Positions 15,963 to 26,075 of a stretch of 64,000 nucleotides of DNA are shown one piece after another (position 1 is the stretch's first letter; every line of letters begins with the position of its first letter). Made by a program: the position numbers and the translations under genes. The notes beneath the pieces were generated by a model. The model was not told where the DNA came from, did no database searches, and saw nothing but the letters and a program-made list of their open reading frames with translations. The DNA is from DAOUEX01 sp034430235 (GTDB lineage: Bacteria > Chloroflexota > Anaerolineae > UBA2200). The DNA lies in the NCBI GenBank assembly GCA_964478075.1, contig CAYZGO010000004.1, forward strand, positions 62,001-126,000. Direction: 5' to 3'.

Positions 15963-16786
15963 TTCTCCCTCCTTTTCTCCCTGGCGCTCCTAAGGGCCTC
16001 ATTAATCGCAGCGGACTCTGCGCGCGCTCCCATCCCCCTTGGCTCACATAGGTCTACCATCTACCCGACAGTATTGTAGCGTAAACGCCTGTATATGTCA
16101 AGAACCTGACCTACTGGATCTACCCAAGCTGCCCATGAGTCATTTGGTTCACAACTGGAGATGGAAACCGTATTCGCACCACCATGTAGCCTAGCCCTTT
16201 ACGGTTCGTGCCGCCTGATCGTTCATCCTCGCGTACCATCTTCCCCGTCAGGGTGTCTCCTTTGTCTCTCGACACCTTTGTCACGTCTGACAAAGACGTG
16301 GAAGACGAGAGGTCGCCCCCCTGCGGGGCCCTTCGGCGGCGTCGCTCGCCTCAGTCTCTGTCGTTCCCCGTTTACGCCTTCCGTTTACGCCTCTGGCGTA
16401 AACGGAAGGCGTAAAGACAAAGGTGAGACAGAGGCGACGAACGGCGCTTGACGGGACGGGATGGACGTTTGGAACGGGGACCCCGTCAGGCGGGGCGAAC
16501 GGCAAGCCCCTATACTACAAGTTCGTATTATTCGTGCACTGCTTTCCCCACGTGAGATTGGCCAAAACCCAGATCGACGCACACCAAGCATGTGGCTTGC
16601 CTCTACTTCGCTACATAGATATCCAGCTAGTTGGGGGCAGGACAACGTCCAGCGTTAGTCCCATAGCGTCCTTCCTTGCCCATCACTTGTGCGCCCAACC
16701 TGAACTACGTCGCGTCCAAAGCCAGATTCTGAGTATTATACACTATTGCTCTGTCAGCCCCCAATTGAGGGTCTGTAGTAGCGACG
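15963..16786. other. Repeat-rich gap
   Basis: No convincing gene in about 820 bp. The section 16217-16460 is a nested palindrome, listed separately. The remaining sequence, including 16500-16780, gives only short open frames without ribosome sites or family resemblance. Confidence 0.6.
16217..16460. repeat. Complex nested palindrome element
   Basis: Contains a perfect hairpin with 21-bp arms at 16371-16391 and 16395-16415, loop TCT, flanked by smaller inverted motifs (CACGTCT/AGACGTG near 16283). Its two ends, GATCGTTCATCCTCGCGTA and GCGACGAACGGCGCTTGAC, reappear joined together, reversed, at about 63505-63563. That second site looks like the same element without its interior. Confidence 0.75.
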
Positions 16787-17806
16787 TCAGTGGCCGAGCA
16801 AGTGCGGAAAGGCAACTCGCGTTGCCACTACGAGCCTATCAGTCAGCGCTTCTATCACTGCTTCCGTGGATACCGCCTCCAGACACATCCGCTGGCGGCA
16901 GCCGCGCCGCTGCTCAACGCCGCACGGCGCGCAAGGTGTTGTGCCTCGCAGTATGCGCACCAATGCTCCGCGTGGTGCCCACACGTCCGCGTCGGTTGGC
17001 CCGAATATGGCCACTGTAGGCACGCCCACGGCCGCTGCCAGGTGGCTCACCCCTGAGTCGTTGCCCAGATAAGCCTGGCAGCGTGCCAAAATCGCCGCTA
17101 GCCGGTGCAGAGACAAGTTGTGCAGCATGATGCATTCCTGCCCGTCCAGCGCTTGCCTCACCTTGCCAACAGCGCTGGCATCTGCCGGGCCGCTGAGCAG
17201 CAAGATGCGCGGCCCACGTTCACGCGCCAGGTACTGCGCTACAGCGGCAAAGCGCTCTGCAGGCCAGTTCTTCGCCGTGCTGCCGCTGCCAGGATGTATG
17301 GCCACGACCAGTTGATCTCCCAGGCTGTGCTCTTTCCACCACTGCGCGGCATCCTGCTGATCCGCCGCTGTGAGTGCCAGACATGATGGTTCAGCCTTCG
17401 TTGCCACACCTAGCTCCCGCAGAGGCTGCTGCAGATACTCACTCATGTGCACGCGCAAATACGGCACTGGCCGCGCGTCGAAGCTCAGCACCTTGCCACG
17501 AGCCGCACGCGCCAGGTTGCGCGCGAAAGCATGCGCTGGCGGCGTGGCATAGGAGACAACGAGGTCAAACTGATCGAGGTAGCGCTGGAGCCGCACGCTG
17601 GGCACTGCATCCGGTTGGAACAGGGCGCTCAGGTCGGCACGGTCAAAAGATGACACAGCGGTGACCACGGTGCGGCCAGCCAGCAACCGCAGTACCGCCA
17701 GGTCGCCCATCACCTCAATAGCAGCTTCCGGGAACCTGGCCCGCAGTCCCTCCAGGGCCGGCAGGGTGAGCAAAACGTCGCCCAGGGCACCGGGACGCAG
17801 AACCAG
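16787..17806 (-). CDS. Glycosyltransferase family 9 (heptosyltransferase-like)
   Basis: A GT9-fold enzyme that transfers a sugar from a nucleotide donor. The C-terminal domain has AIHPGSGSTAKNWPAERFAAV and YLGNDSGVSHLAAAVGVPTVAIFGPTD. The family N-terminal motif LVLRPGALGDVLLTLPAL is present, but it lies upstream of the first usual start (TTG 17773). In this frame the sequence runs directly into a heptamer repeat tract with no ATG, GTG or TTG. I therefore mark CTG 17806, which gives the full motif and about 339 residues; this start is uncertain. The repeat may have displaced the original start. Confidence 0.8.
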   Translation of the reverse strand: MVLRPGALGDVLLTLPALEGLRARFPEAAIEVMGDLAVLRLLAGRTVVTAVSSFDRADLSALFQPDAVPSVRLQRYLDQFDLVVSYATPPAHAFARNLARAARGKVLSFDARPVPYLRVHMSEYLQQPLRELGVATKAEPSCLALTAADQQDAAQWWKEHSLGDQLVVAIHPGSGSTAKNWPAERFAAVAQYLARERGPRILLLSGPADASAVGKVRQALDGQECIMLHNLSLHRLAAILARCQAYLGNDSGVSHLAAAVGVPTVAIFGPTDADVWAPRGALVRILRGTTPCAPCGVEQRRGCRQRMCLEAVSTEAVIEALTDRLVVATRVAFPHLLGH

Positions 17807-17922
17807 TATCCAGTATCCAGTTGCCAGTTGCCGGTTGTCAGTTACCAGTTTCCAGTCACCAGTTGCCGGTTACCAGTTCTCAGTTGCCAGCTACCAGTTG
17901 CCAATTGCCGGTTGCCGGTATC
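17801..17922. repeat. Heptamer-type tandem repeat, long tract
   Basis: About 120 bp of degenerate direct repeats of CCAGTTG/CCAGTTT/CCAGTATC and CCGGTT units. It spans the gap between hutU and the GT9 gene and overlaps the GT9 5' end. Confidence 0.85.
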
Positions 17923-17947
17923 GCGGTCCGCGCAGGATGAACCGGAT

Positions 17948-19606
<1,659 letters not shown>

Positions 19607-19718
19607 AGCAACACCTCCTCATTGAGATTAACAGTAGCCTTGTTCTTGCATGGCTCAACCCACGGCTTTGCCGCTGAGTATACGGACAGATCCCCAGCGA
19701 ACTCTACCCTATTTGAAG

Positions 19719-19802
19719 GAAACCCGTTTTCTCCTGTGCTTACCCGGCGAGACTCTCCGCAACACTGACAGACAGAGTTGCAGACACAGGAAAACGAGTT
19801 TC
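19719..19802. repeat. Family-B inverted repeat, copy 2
   Basis: GAAACCCGTTTTCTCCTGTG on the left and CACAGGAAAACGAGTTTC on the right, longer arms than copy 1. It lies downstream of the rnc stop and upstream of hutU. Confidence 0.7.
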
Positions 19803-19835
19803 TCTGTGGTTACCTGCTGGCTTGGCGGATGGCAC

Positions 19836-20555
19836 TCAGTCGTCTCCCTGCGTGCTGTGATCCAATGATGCCGAGATGGCGTCCAGAGCAGCTCTTGCGG
19901 CCTCCTGCTCTGCCACTTGCTTGCTGTGACCCGCACCTCGACCGCGCACCTGGCCCTTGACCAGCACTTCAACTGAGAACTGTTTGGCGTGGTCTGGCCC
20001 GCTCTCCTGTACCGTGACATAGCGGGGCGTCACGTGAAAGATGGCCTGAGCCCATTCTTGCAACCGGCTCTTAGCATCACGCAGCAGCGCCTCAGCAGAA
20101 AAGGCCTCAATCTGGGACTCGATGAAGGGGAGGAAGAACTGCCGCGCCGCCTCCAGGCCGTGATCCACGTAGACAGCACCCAGCAATGCCTCGAAAGCAT
20201 CACTCAGCATTGCTGCACGGGTACGGCCACCTCCGAGTTCTTCGCCGTGCCCCAGCAGCAAGTAGCGACCCAGGTCAATCTCAGCAGCAAAGCGCGCCAG
20301 TGTCTCGCTGCATACGAGTTCGGCGCGCAGATTGGTTAACTGACCCTCTTGCCACTCAGGAAAACGGTGGTACAGATACTGCGCAGCTATGAAACCCCCG
20401 ATTGCATCGCCAAGGAACTCCAGCCGCTCGTTGTCGCCCCACACACAGTCAGGGTTCTCATTCAGATACGAAGTGTGAGTCAGGGCCCGTTGCAAGAGCG
20501 ACTGGTCGCGGAAAATAATGCCTATGGCCTGCTGCACTTCCGTCAGATCTTCCAA
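19836..20555 (-). CDS. rnc: Ribonuclease III
   Basis: Double-strand RNA endonuclease for rRNA and mRNA processing. The catalytic signature is NERLEFLGDAIGGFIAAQ, with the second acidic patch in LSDAFEALLGAVYVDHG. The C-terminal dsRNA-binding domain (about 160-232) ends GRGAGHSKQVAEQEAARAAL. Length 239 is standard. The start is TTG 20555, supported by AAGGA 7 nt upstream. Confidence 0.95.
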   Translation of the reverse strand: MEDLTEVQQAIGIIFRDQSLLQRALTHTSYLNENPDCVWGDNERLEFLGDAIGGFIAAQYLYHRFPEWQEGQLTNLRAELVCSETLARFAAEIDLGRYLLLGHGEELGGGRTRAAMLSDAFEALLGAVYVDHGLEAARQFFLPFIESQIEAFSAEALLRDAKSRLQEWAQAIFHVTPRYVTVQESGPDHAKQFSVEVLVKGQVRGRGAGHSKQVAEQEAARAALDAISASLDHSTQGDD

Positions 20556-20734
20556 GCTGGTTCCTTATGTCACCTACGTACGGCCATTCACTGCGACTCA
20601 TGCAAGCTAGTGTTGTGTCAACGTTGAATTGATCGTTTGTGCAACCAAGTGGGAAAAGCGAGTAAAGTCGCCACTCCGAACCCACTGCTTTGGCATTGAC
20701 AGAGTACTAGCTTTGTCTGTCCGGCTTGGCAGGG

Positions 20735-22078
20735 CTACGCGGCGCTCTGTCTGTCAAGCCACTCACGCAGCACACTAGCTACATCCGACCGTGCGACCTG
20801 CGTCTGAGACTTGGCACGCAAATCGCGCGCCGTGACCTGAGCAGTGGCCAGTTCATCCGGGCCCACAATGACCACTAAGGGAATGCCCTTCTTCAAGGCG
20901 TAGCGAATTTGGGTTCCCAGGGGGGCCGTGCCATAGTACAACTCACAATACAGGCCCGAACCTCGCAGCTCCGTAAGCAGCTTCAACGACTCATTGAGCA
21001 AGTCTGCGCCAAAGACCGTGACCAGCACTTGGCTCAACGTTTCCCCTACGTCAGGCGGGAACATGTTGAGTTCTTCCATCACGTCAATAATGCGCTCTAT
21101 GCCTATGGTCGTGCCCGTAGCTGGGTAGCTTTGGGTCGAGAACATGCCGACCAGGCCATCGAAACGGCCCCCGCCGGTGATGCTGCCAATGCGCGGCTTC
21201 TCAACCAGAGTCTCAAAGATCGGGCCTGTGTAGTAGCTCAGGCCGCGCACCATAGCCAGATCCACGCGGTAGAAATTCTCCGCTACGCCCAATGACGGCA
21301 GGTAGCTGACCAGCTCTTCAAGCTCGGCGATGCCTTCCAACGCTAGGGGATAGTCCGCCAACTTACCGCGCAAGTCATCTAGAATCGCCTGCCCCGCCTC
21401 GTCCGCCGCGGGCCTCAGCAGTTCAAGCAGGCGATCCGCAGTAGGCGCATCCAATCCGGCCTTGCGCAGCTCGCCGCGCACACCGTCAACGCCCAGCTTC
21501 TCCAACTTGTCTATGGAGCGGTAGAGCCCTGGCAGTTGCTTCTCGGGCACGCCTGCGTACTGACCAATGCCTGTGAGCGTCTTGCGGTTGTTGAGGACGA
21601 TAATGAACTGCTCGAACCCGAGCCTCTTCAGCACAGCATAGGTGAGGGCAACTATCTCAGCGTCAGCCAGCATGCTCGAGCAACCAACAATGTCCGCATC
21701 ACACTGCCAGAATTCCCGATACCGTCCCTTTTGCGGCCGCTCCGCTCGCCACACAGGCGCGATCTGGTAACGTCTGAAGGGCTTGGGCAGATTCGGGTAT
21801 TGGGCGATAACCCGGCTCAGAGACACCGATAGGTCGTAGCGCAGTGCCAGCTTCTCCTTACCACCGGGATGCTCAACCATGTAGATGAGCTTCTCTGCGT
21901 CCGAGCCGTACTTGCCCAACAGAATCTCGCGCAGTTCTACTGACGGCGTTATCAATGGCTCAAAGCAGAACTCGGTGAAAACTTGCTCAACGGTGGCCAT
22001 GACATGCCGGCGCAGAATCATCTTCTCGGGCAATATGTCTCTCATGCCTTTCGGCAGGCGGGGTTTGATGATTTTCAT
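20735..22078 (-). CDS. hisS: Histidyl-tRNA synthetase
   Basis: Class II synthetase that charges tRNA-His. Motif 1 region KGMRDILPEKMILRRHV; motif 2 FRRYQIAPVWRAERPQKGRYREFWQCDADI; HisA-type box VRGLSYYTGPIFE; motif 3 GTTIGIERI. The C-terminal anticodon-binding domain (about 340-447) has ELYYGTAPLGTQIRYALKKGIP. It is 447 residues from ATG 22078 (GGAG 8 nt upstream). The tRNA-His gene lies 86 bp upstream on the same strand, with a terminator-like hairpin between. Confidence 0.97.
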   Translation of the reverse strand: MKIIKPRLPKGMRDILPEKMILRRHVMATVEQVFTEFCFEPLITPSVELREILLGKYGSDAEKLIYMVEHPGGKEKLALRYDLSVSLSRVIAQYPNLPKPFRRYQIAPVWRAERPQKGRYREFWQCDADIVGCSSMLADAEIVALTYAVLKRLGFEQFIIVLNNRKTLTGIGQYAGVPEKQLPGLYRSIDKLEKLGVDGVRGELRKAGLDAPTADRLLELLRPAADEAGQAILDDLRGKLADYPLALEGIAELEELVSYLPSLGVAENFYRVDLAMVRGLSYYTGPIFETLVEKPRIGSITGGGRFDGLVGMFSTQSYPATGTTIGIERIIDVMEELNMFPPDVGETLSQVLVTVFGADLLNESLKLLTELRGSGLYCELYYGTAPLGTQIRYALKKGIPLVVIVGPDELATAQVTARDLRAKSQTQVARSDVASVLREWLDRQSAA

Positions 22079-22111
22079 GTCTCGTTCTCCACAGGTGTTC
22101 ACGGCCGTGGC

Positions 22112-22143
22112 GCAAACAAAGAAGAGCGGGAGCATCCCCGCTC
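22112..22143 (-). terminator. Rho-independent terminator between tRNA-His and hisS
   Basis: On the minus strand GAGCGGG pairs with CCCGCTC around a 6-nt loop, followed by TTCTTTGTTTG. It would end the tRNA transcript or limit read-through into hisS. Confidence 0.65.
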
Positions 22144-22163
22144 CACGCCCCTCAGCACTGCAA

Positions 22164-22240
22164 TGGGGTGGATGACGGGATTTGAACCCGCAACAACTGG
22201 TTCCACAGACCAGCGCTCTGACCGTTGAGCTACATCCACC
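22164..22240 (-). tRNA. tRNA-His (anticodon GTG)
   Basis: Cloverleaf folds on the minus strand. Acceptor GTGGATG/CATCCAC; D-arm TAGCTCAACGGTCAGAGC; anticodon arm CTGGT-CTGTGGA-ACCAG, giving anticodon GTG; T-arm GCGGGTTCAAATCCCGT. The extra 5' G (G-1) and C73, both hallmarks of tRNA-His, are present. The 3' CCA is encoded. Confidence 0.97.
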
Positions 22241-22259
22241 ATGCCGTTCCGACAGCCCA

Positions 22260-22288
22260 AGTATACATCACTTGGGGCCGAAATGCAA
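22260..22288 (-). promoter_or_regulatory. tRNA-His promoter
   Basis: TTGCAT (22288-22283) and TATACT (22265-22260) with exactly 17 bp between, on the minus strand. Transcription would start near 22253, just before the tRNA 5' end. Confidence 0.65.
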
Positions 22289-22313
22289 ATTGCTCCTGTG
22301 CCAGGGCGCGAGA

Positions 22314-22357
22314 ACCCTCCCGCAGGTTCGATCGCCATAAGTAACGTCCGGGAGGGT
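22314..22357. repeat. Family-A hairpin, copy 4
   Basis: ACCCTCCCGCAGGTT (22314-22328) and AACGTCCGGGAGGGT (22343-22357), 14-bp loop; two mismatched positions. It lies upstream of the tRNA promoter and after the DUF1540 gene. Confidence 0.75.
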
Positions 22358-22384
22358 CTGCTTACTGGACAGCGTACCGCTCAA

Positions 22385-22627
22385 TCACCAGCCTGGTTGT
22401 GTCTGCGGGTAGTCTTCATCCCTGCGCAAGTGCATGCCTCCGAGTTCCCAGCGCTCTTCGTCCTCCGAGTCCTCGGGCACAAGGCGCGTCACCATGGTGA
22501 GGCAGCCCTCACTGGGGTCGTACTCGATCTCCTCAGCACGGCACTGGCCGTCAACGTTGTAGAGGCAGTCCGTCTGCCAACAGGTGATTCCGGGCGTCGC
22601 TGTTCTCCTCCTCCACCCAGGAATCAC
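22385..22627 (-). CDS. DUF1540-like cysteine protein
   Basis: The conserved part is ITCWQTDCLYNVDGQCRAEEI, then DPSEGCLTM: four cysteines spaced like DUF1540 domains, presumably a metal site. The start is uncertain. I give GTG 22627 (about 80 residues). A GGAGGAGGAG ribosome-site sequence lies just before an ACG codon at 22597, at ideal spacing, and starting there gives PGITCWQTDC, the usual family N-terminus. GTG 22684 is a third option and lies directly after the upstream stop. It follows the cohesin gene in the same direction. Confidence 0.6.
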   Translation of the reverse strand: MIPGWRRRTATPGITCWQTDCLYNVDGQCRAEEIEYDPSEGCLTMVTRLVPEDSEDEERWELGGMHLRRDEDYPQTQPGW

Positions 22628-22681
22628 GTCTTTGTCGTAATGACATACCACCAAAAGCAACGTTGACTGAGCGCTACGCGC

Positions 22682-22712
22682 CACTCACTACTCACTGCTC
22701 ACCACTCGCAGT
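22682..22712. repeat. Short CACTCACTACTCACT repeat at the cohesin-gene stop
   Basis: Reading minus, GTGAGCAGTGAGTAGTGAGTGG is a short run of a GTGAGTA heptamer. The run supplies the last codons (VVSSE) and stop of the cohesin gene, so the repeat overlaps coding sequence. Confidence 0.55.
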
Positions 22713-24508
22713 TCCACGTCGTCCAGGTACACCGCCGTGATGCCATCGTGCCCATCGTTTTTCACACCGAAGCGCAGATTGACGCGCTGCCCTGCGTAGC
22801 CCAGCAGGTCGAAGGTGCGCAGGTTCCAGGCTTGATTGTGGTCTGTCCAGTAGGTGCAGTCTGACTCGCCACCGCCGCTAGTAGGGAGCACGCAGAAGTA
22901 GATGAGATCCCCATCCACCTGCGCGCTCACTGGAAAGTAGTAGAAGGACAGCTCCGCCTGCGTCACCCCGCTGGGGATATCCACCGTCTGCTGCACAGAG
23001 GAGTAGCTCTCCACGTTGTAGCCAGTGTCAATCCCCAGGCGCATAGAGCGCGAGCCGCTGTGCGCACGGCCCACAGAGTAGCCTGCCGGGTAGGTGGTCC
23101 GCAAGATCTCCCACGCCTCCTCCCTCTCAAAGCTGTGATTGAGAATCAACTGTGTGTATTGTGGAGTGGACGTTGCAGTCGCCGTGGGCGTAGGCGATGG
23201 TCCAGTCGTAGGCGTCTCCGAGACTCCAGGCGTGAGGGAAGGGCTGGGTGAGGGCGTCGCACTTCCCGTGAGCGTGGGCGAAGGACTGGGCGATGGCAGT
23301 GCAGTCGCCGTAACCGTAGGGGAAGGGCTGGGCGAGGGCGTTGGACTCGGCGTGACCGTAGGCGAAGGGCTGGGCATGGGCGTCGGATAGCCTCGCAGCA
23401 CGATGGGCAGAAAGGCTCTGGAAACCAGCTCTTCGAAAAGGCCATAGGACAATCCGGCCTGGTACACCGCCTCTGCCACCGTCCGCGGGTCAGGGGCAAT
23501 ACTGTAAGGTGTGTCGTCAAAGGCATACGCTCCCACAATCCAGACAGAGCCTTGAAAAACCAACGTGCGCTCATTCATGGGCAGCGTAGGCGAGCCAGGG
23601 TTCAGGCTGTGGCTGGCCTCGTAAGCATCAAAGCCGTGGAACAACAGTGCGTCCACGTCCCAACCACCAGCAACCAATGCATCGCGCTGCTGAATCAGCG
23701 TTGCGTATGCTTCCGCTGCCTGGCCAAAACGCTGTATCCAGGCCTCAGCGAAATGGCCTGCCGCGGCTGCATATTGCATCGTGTACAGAGGGTAGTGCAC
23801 CACCACCTCCGAAGGCCAGCCAAGCGTGCGCGCAGCGTCCTCCAAGACCATCTGCTCAATGTCCTTGTGGGTGGCCGTAGGTGAAGGCACATGCGTAGGA
23901 GTAGATGTCGGCGTGGCTGTCGCGGACGTAGGCGAAGGAGAAGCTGTAGGCCCACTGACGGTGATGGAATCACCGATCCACGTGGCCACGATCGGTTCCG
24001 CGCAGTGGTTCGCCAAGACGCCACGGGTGAAGGTGATGCCACTGGTACCCGGTCTGAGCGCACGGAAAGTAATGCGTGCCAGCACGCCGCTTCCGCTCGC
24101 CGGCTCTCCAGGCGGAATGAGGGTCACTGTGTAAGTGATGGCGCCTGTCTCGTTCACAGCCTCATTCCGCGCCGGATAGAGCCACAACAAATCCAGGAAG
24201 TCGCCTGGCTCAATCTGCACGCCAGTCCTGGCGGGGTGTGCGTCCTCTACCCACAGCACGTTGGGATCAAAAGAGACGGTCAAGTCCAACCCATAGAGAT
24301 TCACGACGTCCCGCACCTGTATCTCGACGATGGCAGTCTCGCCCGCTGCCACCACGCTCGAAGCAGGCACGATGAGCACCTGCGTACTTTGCGTCTCTTG
24401 GCCATCCAAGATGCCAAGAGACTGTGTGCCCCGTGCATCCCCGGCGCCGAGCAGCAGCAAGGTAAGCGCCATAGCGACCAATGACACGAACACAGTCAGC
24501 CTGCGCAT
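22688..24508 (-). CDS. Secreted cohesin-domain protein with Pro/Ser/Thr linker and C-terminal jelly-roll domain
   Basis: A 606-residue exported protein. Signal peptide about 1-27 (SLVAMALTLLLLGAGDARG). A cohesin-type domain follows, about 42-190: VVAAGETAIVEIQVRDVVNLYGLDLTVSFDP, then GVLARITFRAL. A helical domain of about 150 residues ends with FLPIVLRGYP. A long S/P/T linker (about 375-445) precedes a beta-rich domain (NHSFEREEAWEI onward) with FYYFP and YLDDVELRVV, like lectin or MAM-type sandwiches. It probably binds a surface or glycan partner. ATG 24508 has AAGGTGG. It is the last of three co-oriented cohesin genes. Confidence 0.8.
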   Translation of the reverse strand: MRRLTVFVSLVAMALTLLLLGAGDARGTQSLGILDGQETQSTQVLIVPASSVVAAGETAIVEIQVRDVVNLYGLDLTVSFDPNVLWVEDAHPARTGVQIEPGDFLDLLWLYPARNEAVNETGAITYTVTLIPPGEPASGSGVLARITFRALRPGTSGITFTRGVLANHCAEPIVATWIGDSITVSGPTASPSPTSATATPTSTPTHVPSPTATHKDIEQMVLEDAARTLGWPSEVVVHYPLYTMQYAAAAGHFAEAWIQRFGQAAEAYATLIQQRDALVAGGWDVDALLFHGFDAYEASHSLNPGSPTLPMNERTLVFQGSVWIVGAYAFDDTPYSIAPDPRTVAEAVYQAGLSYGLFEELVSRAFLPIVLRGYPTPMPSPSPTVTPSPTPSPSPSPTVTATALPSPSPSPTLTGSATPSPSPSLTPGVSETPTTGPSPTPTATATSTPQYTQLILNHSFEREEAWEILRTTYPAGYSVGRAHSGSRSMRLGIDTGYNVESYSSVQQTVDIPSGVTQAELSFYYFPVSAQVDGDLIYFCVLPTSGGGESDCTYWTDHNQAWNLRTFDLLGYAGQRVNLRFGVKNDGHDGITAVYLDDVELRVVSSE

Positions 24509-24847
24509 GCTTTACCACCTTGGCATTTGTGGAGATCAAAACGAGGAACTAGGAAACATGCAGGACTGGAAGCCACGCTTCTCACACACGGACGGGCGAC
24601 AAACCATGTCCATCGCTTGCGCACAGCACACGCTAGCAGTCTGGCTTCTGAACAGTCACCCACGCACCTGAGGCGCACCAATACAAATGACACAAGTCGC
24701 CAGCCGGGCCCCTATCGCTCAACATCTCCGCACCGCCGTGAAGCAGGCGGTGCTGGGGTGCCGTCCTGCAGATTCCCCCCCCCAGGCTCCAGGTGACCGG
24801 CACCTCTAAGGTGCCGGTCACCTGATATGTCCAGGCGTCAAATCAAC
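24509..24847. other. Gap holding one strong hairpin
   Basis: No gene seen. It contains a run of nine C near 24775 and the hairpin at 24790-24824. Confidence 0.5.
24790..24824. terminator. Perfect 16-bp hairpin after the LysM gene
   Basis: CAGGTGACCGGCACCT (24790-24805), loop CTA, exact complement 24809-24824. It lies 23 bp past the LysM stop. There is no U-tract, so it may end transcription by another means or protect the mRNA 3' end. Confidence 0.55.
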
Positions 24848-25933
24848 CTACGGAATCAGCAATAGCTGGCCAACGAAAATCAGGTTAGGGTTGGGCAGGT
24901 TGTTGAGCATGATGATTGACCACGGCGTCACGCGGAACATGGCCGCAATGGCCCACACCGTATCACCCCGCTGCACGATGTACGTGCGACTAGGCGGCGG
25001 CGCCGGCGGGCCGACAGGAATGATCAGTATCTGCCCGGCACGGATGTACCACGGATTGATGATCCGATTGACAGCAATGATGGCCTGCATGGGCACCTGG
25101 AACTTGAGCGAGATGCGATACAGATTGTCGCCAGGCTGTACCACGTAGGTTACCGGCCCTGGAGCCGGAGGGGGCAGCGTGGGGATAATCAGCACCTGAC
25201 CCACCCATATAAAATTGGGATTGGCCAGGTTATTGGCCTGGATGATGGCCGCTGCTGAAACGCCAAAACGCCGCGCGATGCCATATACCGTGTCGCCCCA
25301 CTGCACCACGTACGGGAACCCAACGCCTCCAGGTGGCACTGGCGTTGGAGATGGCGTCGGCGCCGGGGTGCCACTCGGCGTCGGCGTGGCCGTTGGAGCG
25401 CCTGCTGGCAACACGGTGATGGAGCCATCCATCAGCGTAGCGGAGATGGCCTGCGCCTGGTCACTGGACAGCGTCACAGTGTCGAACGTAATCAGCGCAT
25501 TGCCCTGAGCTTTGGCCTTGAAGGTGATGCTCGCCAGTACGCCAGTGCCGCTGACCGCCGGGTTCGGCGCCATCAGAACAAAGACGTACTGCACCTGCCC
25601 CGTTGTGTTGTCCACCGTGTTCTGAGCCAGGAAGCCTTGCGCTGGGTTGAGAAAGCCCCCAGGCGCAATCTGCACGCCGTTGGCGGGATTGGCGTCCGCA
25701 TCCTGGGCCTCCAGCTTGGTCGCATCGAAAGTCAGGCGGATGTCCACCCCATACAGGTTGGTCACCGTGTCCACCTTGATCTCCACAGTGACTGTTTGGT
25801 TCAGATCCGCTGACTGCGACGGTGGGTTCACCAGCACGATCGTGCCCTGTGCCAGAGCCGGAGACAGGGGCAGCACCAGGAGCATGATGAGCACCAGTGC
25901 CAATACGATACCTCGACTAATTCCTTTCTGCAT
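24848..25933 (-). CDS. Secreted cohesin plus triple-LysM protein
   Basis: A 361-residue protein. Signal peptide 1-29 (LVLPLSPALAQ). Cohesin-like domain about 32-176 (LNQTVTVEIKVDTVTNLYGVDIRLTFD; GVLASITFKAKA). A T/P linker covers 178-203. Three LysM repeats cover 208-251, 263-306 and 318-361, each opening Y-V/I-V-Q-x-G-D and ending I-x-x-G-Q-x-L-x-I-P. LysM binds peptidoglycan or chitin-like glycans, so this protein could display a cohesin on the cell wall. ATG 25933 has AGGAGGG. No catalytic domain. Confidence 0.9.
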   Translation of the reverse strand: MQKGISRGIVLALVLIMLLVLPLSPALAQGTIVLVNPPSQSADLNQTVTVEIKVDTVTNLYGVDIRLTFDATKLEAQDADANPANGVQIAPGGFLNPAQGFLAQNTVDNTTGQVQYVFVLMAPNPAVSGTGVLASITFKAKAQGNALITFDTVTLSSDQAQAISATLMDGSITVLPAGAPTATPTPSGTPAPTPSPTPVPPGGVGFPYVVQWGDTVYGIARRFGVSAAAIIQANNLANPNFIWVGQVLIIPTLPPPAPGPVTYVVQPGDNLYRISLKFQVPMQAIIAVNRIINPWYIRAGQILIIPVGPPAPPPSRTYIVQRGDTVWAIAAMFRVTPWSIIMLNNLPNPNLIFVGQLLLIP

Positions 25934-26075
25934 CTGCGTCCCTCCTATAGAGATATCCCACGTCAAGGATTAGAAACCACGTGCTGAATCAAAGTCTTGC
26001 CACAGGGATTGCTTTGCAATGGCAAGCCCCTGGGCCAGGCAGGAATACCCCGCCCTGCCTCCGCAAATACCCCGG

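Noticed and set aside
16787..17773. TTG 17773 as the GT9 start
   Set aside because: It would remove the conserved LRPGALGD motif, which is present in frame upstream.
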